DNA from: Asticcacaulis sp.
GTDB lineage: Bacteria; Pseudomonadota; Alphaproteobacteria; Caulobacterales; Caulobacteraceae
Direction: 5' to 3'
Length of the DNA stretch: 10,000 nt
Assembly (NCBI RefSeq): GCF_020217185.1
Contig: NZ_JAIWNX010000070.1
Location: 1 to 10,000 of the forward strand
The position numbers and the translations under genes are program-made. The stretch's first letter is position 1. Each line of letters opens with the position of its first letter. Below, in pieces: positions 6,184-10,000 of the stretch. The notes beneath the pieces were generated by a model. It had not been told where the DNA came from and made no database searches. It saw only the letters and a program-made list of their open reading frames with translations.

Positions 6184-7377
6184 ATGACCTTCAAAACCCT
6201 TGATGATGTATCCGACCTTCACGGCAAGACCGCGCTGGTGCGCGTCGATTTCAACGTGCCGGTCGAAGACGGTCGCATCACCGATGACACGCGCCTGAAG
6301 GTGGCCTTACCGACCATCGAAAAGCTGCAAAAATCAGGCGCGAAAGTCGCCCTGCTGGCACACTTCGACCGCCCGAAGGGCAAGGTCGTGCCGGAAATGT
6401 CGCTGCGGTTCGTCGCTCCGGCCCTGTCGGCGCTGCTGGGGACCACCGTCGCCTTTGCCGAAGACTGCGTGGGTGCGGACGCCGCCGATGTGCTGAAACT
6501 GTTGCCCGCCGGGGGCGTGGCCCTGCTGGAAAACGTGCGCTTCCACGCAGGCGAAGAAAAGAACGATCCCGACTTTGCCGCGCAACTGGCCGCGCTCGGC
6601 GATATCTACGTCAATGACGCCTTCTCCGCCGCCCACCGCGCCCATGCCTCGACCGAAGGCGTGGCGAAACTTTTGCCCGCCTATGCCGGCGAGTCGATGC
6701 GCCGCGAACTGGATGCGCTGAACGCCGCGCTGGGCACACCCGTGCGCCCGACCATCGGTATTGTCGGCGGTTCCAAAGTCTCCACCAAGCTCGACCTGCT
6801 GAAAAATCTGGTGGGTAAGCTCGATGCGCTGGCCATCGGCGGGGGCATGGCCAACACCTTCCTCTATGCCCAGGGACACGAAGTCGGCGGTTCCCTCTGC
6901 GAAAAAGACCTTAAGGACACGGCCCTCGAAATCCTGAAAGAGGCTGAAGCCAAAGGCTGCCGCATCCTGCTGCCGCTCGATGTCGTGGTGGCGCAGGACT
7001 TCAAGGCGCACGCGGCTAATCGCACGCTTGATCTGGGGGCGGAGCTGAGCCCAGACGACAAGATTTTTGACGCGGGCCCCAAAACGGTGGCGCAGCTGAA
7101 AGACGTCATCGCCAACTCCAAGACCCTGATCTGGAACGGGCCTCTGGGTGTGTTCGAACTGCCACCGTTTGACGCCGCAACCGTCGAAGCGGCGAAATTC
7201 GCGGCAGAACAAACGCAATCGGGTAAGCTGGTTGCTGTGGCCGGTGGCGGCGATACGGTTGCCGCGCTGAACCACGCCGGTGTGGTGCAGGACATGACCT
7301 TTGTGTCCACGGCGGGCGGTGCCTTCCTCGAATGGATGGAAGGCAAGGACTTGCCGGGCGTCTCCGCACTCGGTTAA
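6184..7377 (+). CDS. pgk: Phosphoglycerate kinase
   Basis: This cytoplasmic enzyme transfers phosphate between 1,3-bisphosphoglycerate and ADP, making ATP and 3-phosphoglycerate. The 397-residue length is typical of the bacterial enzyme. The signature RVDFNVPV is at 20-27, followed by the substrate-binding segment [11 protein letters not shown] (57-67; many homologues have Gly where this one has Asp62), [15 protein letters not shown], the hinge GGSKVSTK, the nucleotide-side [10 protein letters not shown], and the C-terminal GGGDT and [14 protein letters not shown] blocks. The frame is open upstream to 6121 inside the preceding small gene, but the ATG at 6184 starts the protein at the usual place and has GAGG 4 nt upstream. 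With the strong terminator after gap, pgk needs either readthrough or a promoter within 5791-6183, which I could not identify. Confidence 0.97.
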   Translation: MTFKTLDDVSDLHGKTALVRVDFNVPVEDGRITDDTRLKVALPTIEKLQKSGAKVALLAHFDRPKGKVVPEMSLRFVAPALSALLGTTVAFAEDCVGADAADVLKLLPAGGVALLENVRFHAGEEKNDPDFAAQLAALGDIYVNDAFSAAHRAHASTEGVAKLLPAYAGESMRRELDALNAALGTPVRPTIGIVGGSKVSTKLDLLKNLVGKLDALAIGGGMANTFLYAQGHEVGGSLCEKDLKDTALEILKEAEAKGCRILLPLDVVVAQDFKAHAANRTLDLGAELSPDDKIFDAGPKTVAQLKDVIANSKTLIWNGPLGVFELPPFDAATVEAAKFAAEQTQSGKLVAVAGGGDTVAALNHAGVVQDMTFVSTAGGAFLEWMEGKDLPGVSALG

Positions 7378-7393
7378 ATGAAAAGGCTATCGC

Positions 7394-7413
7394 TCTGGTG
7401 TCAGGGAACCAGA
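7394..7413 (+). other. Short stem-loop after pgk
   Basis: TCTGGT (7394-7399) pairs with ACCAGA (7408-7413) around an 8-nt loop, 17 nt after the pgk stop. There is no T-run, so it is not an intrinsic terminator; it could stabilise the 3' end or form part of the fba leader. A TAATAT hexamer follows at 7419-7424, which could be a -10 box for fba, but no matching -35 is clear. Confidence 0.35.
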
Positions 7414-7440
7414 AGGACTAATATTTGAATGATTTTCAGA

Positions 7441-7479
7441 CCTTGCGGCCTGAGACCGGAAACCGGCCAGTCCGCAGGG
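7441..7479 (+). promoter_or_regulatory. Long structured hairpin in the fba leader
   Basis: CCTTGCGG (7441-7448) pairs with CCGCAGGG (7472-7479), with one G-U pair. After a 1x1 mismatch, CTG (7450-7452) pairs with CAG (7468-7470). After a small internal loop, CCGG (7456-7459) pairs with CCGG (7463-7466) over an AAA loop. The 39-nt element lies 19 nt before the AGAGGG ribosome-binding site. No T-run follows, so it is a candidate mRNA leader element or processing site rather than a terminator. Confidence 0.45.
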
Positions 7480-7513
7480 TCCTCACTGAGCATATGAAAG
7501 AGGGAAATTTATC

Positions 7514-8554
7514 ATGGCTCGTATCAGTCTGCGCCAGCTTCTCGACCACGCGGCCGAGAACGATTACGGCGTACCGGCCTTTAATATCAACAATATGGAA
7601 CAGGGGCTGGCCGTCATGGACGCCGCCCGCAAGGCCGAAAGTCCGGTCATTATTCAGGCGTCGCGCGGCGCGCGCAATTATGCGCACGACATCATGCTGA
7701 CCAAGATGATCGACGCTCTGGTCGAAATCTATCCGGAACTGCCGATCGTCATGCATCAGGACCACGGCAATTCGCCAGCGACCTGCGCCACGGCCATTCA
7801 GAACGGCTTTACCTCGGTGATGATGGACGGCTCGCTGATGGCCGACGCCAAGACGCCCGCCGACTTTGAGTACAATGTCAATGTGACCAGGACCGTCGTC
7901 GATTTCGCCCACGCCTGCGGCGTGTCGGTCGAAGGCGAACTGGGCGTGCTGGGTTCGCTGGAAACCGGCATGGGCGAAGCCGAAGACGGCCACGGGGCCG
8001 AAGGCGTGCTCGACCATTCACAACTGCTGACCGACCCGGATCAGGCCGTTGATTTTGTGGCCAAAACCAATGTCGATGCGCTGGCCATTGCGATGGGCAC
8101 CTCGCACGGCGCCTACAAGTTCTCGCGCAAGCCCGACGGTGAAGTGCTGGCCATGCACGTCATCGCCGAAATCCATAAGCGCCTGCCCAACACCCACCTC
8201 GTCATGCACGGCTCGTCCTCGGTGCCGCAGGAGCTTCAGGACCTGATCAACGCCTATGGCGGGGAAATGCCGCAAACCTACGGCGTGCCGGTCGAAGAAC
8301 TGCAAAAGGCCATCAAGATCGGCGTGCGCAAGATCAATATCGACACCGATTGCCGCATGGCCATCACCGGCACGATCCGCAAATACTTTATCGAAAACCC
8401 GGCGGGTTTCGATCCCCGTTCGTACCTGAAACCCGCTAAAGAGGCGATGCAGCAGGTCTGCTATGACCGCTTTGTGCAGTTCGGCACGGCAGGCAACGCC
8501 TCGAAGATCAAGGCCAAGCCTTTGTCGAGCATGGCGAAATATTATCTGGCTTAA
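7514..8554 (+). CDS. fba: Class II fructose-bisphosphate aldolase
   Basis: This zinc-dependent aldolase reversibly cleaves fructose 1,6-bisphosphate to dihydroxyacetone phosphate and glyceraldehyde 3-phosphate in the cytoplasm. The 346 residues match the Calvin-cycle-type (CbbA-like) subgroup. Visible features include NINNMEQ (24-30), the catalytic Asp and first zinc ligand in HQDHG (D83, H84), VEGELGVLG (139-147), GTSHGAYKF with H198, MHGSSS with H232, and phosphate-binding NIDTD (275-279). The ATG at 7514 has AGAGGG 9 nt upstream. It follows pgk by 136 bp that hold two hairpins, so expression may be set separately from pgk. With gap and pgk it covers consecutive lower steps of glycolysis and gluconeogenesis; in bacteria that use the Entner-Doudoroff route for sugars, this enzyme chiefly serves gluconeogenesis. 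Confidence 0.97.
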   Translation: MARISLRQLLDHAAENDYGVPAFNINNMEQGLAVMDAARKAESPVIIQASRGARNYAHDIMLTKMIDALVEIYPELPIVMHQDHGNSPATCATAIQNGFTSVMMDGSLMADAKTPADFEYNVNVTRTVVDFAHACGVSVEGELGVLGSLETGMGEAEDGHGAEGVLDHSQLLTDPDQAVDFVAKTNVDALAIAMGTSHGAYKFSRKPDGEVLAMHVIAEIHKRLPNTHLVMHGSSSVPQELQDLINAYGGEMPQTYGVPVEELQKAIKIGVRKINIDTDCRMAITGTIRKYFIENPAGFDPRSYLKPAKEAMQQVCYDRFVQFGTAGNASKIKAKPLSSMAKYYLA

Positions 8555-8567
8555 TCGAGATCATACC

Positions 8568-8585
8568 TCCCCCGCGTGCGGGGGA
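8568..8585. repeat. Short GC-rich palindrome (REP-like)
   Basis: TCCCCCGC (8568-8575) and GCGGGGGA (8578-8585) form a perfect 8-bp dyad with a 2-nt centre, 13 nt after the fba stop. Such CCCCC/GGGGG palindromes are common between genes in alphaproteobacteria. It may be an interspersed repeat or may help end the fba transcript. Confidence 0.45.
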
Positions 8586-8594
8586 CGACCATCG

Positions 8595-8627
8595 AAAAGC
8601 GCAGGCCCCACGCCTGCGCTTTTTTTG
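8595..8627 (+). terminator. Intrinsic terminator after fba
   Basis: AGCGCAGGC (8598-8606) pairs perfectly with GCCTGCGCT (8612-8620) around CCCAC, followed by six more T (8621-8626). Leading A residues at 8595-8597 lengthen the stem into the T-run. This ends the glycolytic unit. Confidence 0.93.
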
Positions 8628-8649
8628 TTTACAAAATTTGGGGTGCCCT

Positions 8650-8677
8650 CTTGAAGCCGTCTAAACCCTCCCCAAAT
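8650..8677 (+). promoter_or_regulatory. RpoH (sigma32)-type heat-shock promoter
   Basis: CTTGAA (8650-8655) is followed after 14 nt by CCCCAAAT (8670-8677). This matches the known sigma32 pattern of a CTTGAA -35 and a CCCCAT-like -10. It is the only such pair seen upstream of hsp20, and transcription would begin near 8684, giving a leader of about 130 nt. Confidence 0.75.
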
Positions 8678-8766
8678 CCATAGACGTAAGACGCCTACAC
8701 CGGGTCTTTCTGGACCGCTTCATCGCCCGTTTCGGGGATGCGCAAGCGTTCCAACCGACAACCGAA

Positions 8767-8786
8767 GACAGCTCTACGCCGCTGTC
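8767..8786 (+). other. Leader hairpin preceding the thermometer
   Basis: GACAGC (8767-8772) pairs perfectly with GCTGTC (8781-8786) over an 8-nt loop, immediately 5' of the hairpin that covers the ribosome-binding site. ROSE leaders usually have such accessory stems before the regulatory one. Confidence 0.5.
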
Positions 8787-8788
8787 GA

Positions 8789-8808
8789 TCTCGCTTTGGA
8801 TAAGGAGA
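8789..8808 (+). promoter_or_regulatory. ROSE-like RNA thermometer hairpin over the hsp20 ribosome-binding site
   Basis: TCTC (8789-8792), a single bulged G (8793) and CTT (8794-8796) pair exactly with AAG GAGA (8802-8808) over the loop TGGAT, so the whole AAGGAG Shine-Dalgarno (8802-8807) is masked. The 5' arm contains UCGCU, which fits the conserved U(U/C)GCU of ROSE elements, where the extra G lies opposite the Shine-Dalgarno. Position (6 nt from the start codon), family (small heat-shock gene in an alphaproteobacterium) and the sigma32 promoter all agree. Known ROSE elements melt on heating and permit translation; that this one does so is inference. Confidence 0.72.
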
Positions 8809-8813
8809 CTTTC

Positions 8814-9290
8814 ATGCGTACTCAAATCGACTTTTCCCCCCTGTACCGCAGCGCCGTTGGCTTTGACCGTCTGGTCAGCCTTCTCGATTCCGCCGCACGC
8901 ACCGATACCGCGCCGGGCTGGCCGCCGTACAATATCGAACGCATAGCCACCGGCACCGATGGGGATGGCGACGCCTACCGCATCGAAATCGCCGTCGCTG
9001 GCTTCCGCCCTGATCAACTGAATATCGAGGTCAAGGAAAACGTCCTGACCGTTACGGGCAAGAAGGACGCCGAAGACGGGTCACGCACCTTCCTGCATCG
9101 CGGTCTGGCCGAACGCAGCTTTGAGCGTCGCTTCCAGCTTGCCGATCATATCCGCGTCACCGAAGCCGAACTGGCCAACGGGCTGCTGACCCTCAATCTG
9201 GTGGTCGAAATCCCGGAAGCCAAGAAACCGAAGCAGATTGCCATCAAGACCTCCGGCAACACGCCGCAGGCACTGGAAGCCGCCGAGTAA
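8814..9290 (+). CDS. Small heat-shock protein, Hsp20/IbpA family
   Basis: This is an ATP-independent holdase chaperone that binds unfolding proteins in the cytoplasm and forms large oligomers. The 158 residues start with MRTQIDFSPLYRSAVGFDRL, typical of class A alphaproteobacterial Hsp20. The WPPYNIERI segment (37-45) opens the alpha-crystallin domain, which runs to about 133 with VAGFRPDQLNIEVKENVLTVTGKK and ending near ANGLLTLNL (the usual NGVL with Leu for Val). The C-terminal IxI anchor is IAI (142-144). The ATG at 8814 has AAGGAG 6 nt upstream. A TTG at 8796 would lie within the leader hairpin and add MDKETF, which is unlikely. A sigma32-type promoter and a ROSE-like leader imply both transcriptional and translational heat control. 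Confidence 0.95.
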   Translation: MRTQIDFSPLYRSAVGFDRLVSLLDSAARTDTAPGWPPYNIERIATGTDGDGDAYRIEIAVAGFRPDQLNIEVKENVLTVTGKKDAEDGSRTFLHRGLAERSFERRFQLADHIRVTEAELANGLLTLNLVVEIPEAKKPKQIAIKTSGNTPQALEAAE

Positions 9291-9314
9291 ACGTTGTGTG
9301 GCACTGAATGCCGC

Positions 9315-9354
9315 TTCGGTCGGCGCATATCGGTGCCCTTGGTCCCCGACCGAA
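9315..9354 (+). other. Strong hairpin in the hsp20 3' region
   Basis: TTCGGTCGG (9315-9323) pairs perfectly with CCGACCGAA (9346-9354) over a 22-nt loop. It has no T-run, so it is not an intrinsic terminator. It stands 1 nt before a second strong hairpin. Confidence 0.55.
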
Positions 9355-9355
9355 A

Positions 9356-9396
9356 GGGTCGCGTCTCTCGTATCTCTCTGATGAGAGATGCGACCC
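9356..9396 (+). ncRNA. Fourteen-base-pair hairpin with an alternative inner stem; candidate sRNA or 3' UTR element
   Basis: GGGTCGC (9356-9362), a G-U pair at 9363 and TCTCTC (9364-9369) pair with GAGAGA (9383-9388), T9389 and GCGACCC (9390-9396). A second strand, ATCTCTC (9372-9378), can instead pair with GAGAGAT (9383-9389) over a TGAT loop, so two folds compete for the same arm. Single-stranded pyrimidine-rich sequence (CCCCTTCTCTCTCCCCCTCC region) and an intrinsic terminator follow. This arrangement would suit a 3' UTR-derived small RNA, but no expression evidence is available from sequence. Confidence 0.35.
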
Positions 9397-9426
9397 GCCC
9401 CTTCTCTCTCCCCCTCCGAAACTCCG

Positions 9427-9456
9427 CCGGAAGCGCCCCCTCGCTTCCGGTTTTTT
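9427..9456 (+). terminator. Intrinsic terminator ending the hsp20 unit
   Basis: CCGGAAGCG (9427-9435) pairs perfectly with CGCTTCCGG (9442-9450) over a C-rich loop and is followed by TTTTTT (9451-9456). The T-run overlaps the stop codon of the convergent WYL gene. It works for the plus strand only; there is no A-run on the left for the minus strand. Confidence 0.92.
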
Positions 9457-10000
9457 ATGCCGTCTCGGCCTGACGCGCCTCATAGGCCCGGTACATGGCG
9501 TCTTCCTGTTCGCGCCATTGTCTGAGCAGCGTCGTGCGCCGCGTCGGATAGCGCTCATCCGCAACGCTCAGATTAAGAATACGGTCAGAGCGGAAATGCC
9601 GGAAATCCTGCCGCAATTCGCACCAGCCGACCAGCAACCGCGCCCGCTCATAAAAGCCCAGCGCCACGGGCCAGACGACACGCGCCGTCGTCGCTTCCTT
9701 CACGTCGCTATAGTCCATGATCAGCTTGCGCTCGGACTTCAGTGCCTGCCGGATCATTTTAAGGTAACGGTCTTCAAACTCCGTCACCTCGGCGTCCTTC
9801 CACGGCGGCGGCACCATCAGGCCGGTCGTTTGCAGGCTGTCGCGCATATCGTCGGGCAGGACGGCATTGATCTTGGCCAGCGCATTGACCGCCGCCGCCG
9901 AAATGGCCTTGTCGGTGCGCCCGGCCACCCATTTGACCCCCAGCGCAATGGCCTCGATCTCATCGTGCGACAGCATCAGCGGCGGCAGCATGAAACCGGG
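9455..10000 (-). CDS. WYL-domain transcriptional regulator (YafY-like), 5' partial
   Basis: This is a DeoR/YafY-type regulator with a C-terminal WYL sensor domain. The frame continues off the right edge: the codons before the Met at 9991 read PGF, and PGFMLPPLM matches the interior of YafY proteins between the helix-turn-helix and the WYL domain. The visible Met is thus internal and the DNA-binding part lies beyond the window. Numbering from that Met, LSHDEIEAIALGVKW (7-21) is the family linker. The WYL region spans about 85-150 and contains VVWPVALGFYERARLLVGWCELR and the conserved RHFRSDRI (131-138). The W-Y-L triad itself is altered to R-L-L in this copy (residues 118-120), as is common in the YafY branch. 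The gene converges on hsp20. Ligand and targets cannot be told from this fragment; the family includes regulators that respond to nucleic acids or nucleotides. Confidence 0.85.
   Translation of the reverse strand, partial: PGFMLPPLMLSHDEIEAIALGVKWVAGRTDKAISAAAVNALAKINAVLPDDMRDSLQTTGLMVPPPWKDAEVTEFEDRYLKMIRQALKSERKLIMDYSDVKEATTARVVWPVALGFYERARLLVGWCELRQDFRHFRSDRILNLSVADERYPTRRTTLLRQWREQEDAMYRAYEARQAETA

Noticed and set aside
6334..7275. 313-codon open frame on the minus strand, antisense to pgk
   Set aside because: It is an antisense shadow of a well-conserved gene with no recognisable domain.
7425..7700. Open frame from a TTG in the fba leader running into fba, possibly a leader peptide
   Set aside because: It extends nearly 190 nt into fba in another frame, has no ribosome-binding site, and its product has no features; the hairpins explain the region better.
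1..10000. CRISPR array, tRNA or rRNA gene, insertion sequence, prophage or defence system
   Set aside because: No regularly spaced repeats, no tRNA cloverleaf, no transposase or phage motifs were seen; the genes are housekeeping or regulatory. The WYL protein alone is not evidence for a defence locus.

Overview
The window looks like chromosome from an alphaproteobacterium, most likely Caulobacteraceae and perhaps Asticcacaulis-like. The reasons are the high GC content, a gap-pgk-fba glycolytic cluster, an alphaproteobacterial class A small heat-shock protein behind a ROSE-type leader, and a response regulator that may be leaderless. The taxonomic call is inference from gene content and style; there is no rRNA here to confirm it.

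Layout. (1) 1-1624, plus strand: the 3' part of an RsmC-type 16S rRNA guanine methyltransferase overlaps by ATGA an RsuA-type 16S rRNA pseudouridine synthase, forming a small ribosome-modification operon. (2) 1635-4549: a secreted EF-hand protein on the minus strand is divergent from an OmpR/PhoB-type response regulator and its membrane histidine kinase. The 173-bp divergent region carries three exact copies of the 7-mer GCGACAT, two of them in inverted orientation. (3) 4550-8630, plus strand: central glycolysis genes gap, pgk and fba (class II). A near-perfect dyad resembling a LacI-type operator lies upstream of gap, and a strong terminator follows gap. A small, AT-rich, probably frameshifted membrane-protein gene sits between gap and pgk. 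A structured leader precedes fba and a strong terminator follows it. (4) 8650-9456, plus strand: a heat-shock unit with a sigma32 (RpoH)-type promoter, a leader ending in a ROSE-like RNA thermometer hairpin, the hsp20 gene, then a 3' region with two strong hairpins and an intrinsic terminator. (5) 9455-10000, minus strand: most of a WYL-domain transcriptional regulator whose N-terminal helix-turn-helix part lies beyond the right edge.

No CRISPR array, tRNA, rRNA, transposase or prophage gene was seen, and no clearly new multi-gene system. The most interesting items are regulatory: the ROSE-like thermometer with its sigma32 promoter, the two competing hairpins 3' of hsp20, the dyad before gap, the structured fba leader, and the broken AT-rich insert between gap and pgk.
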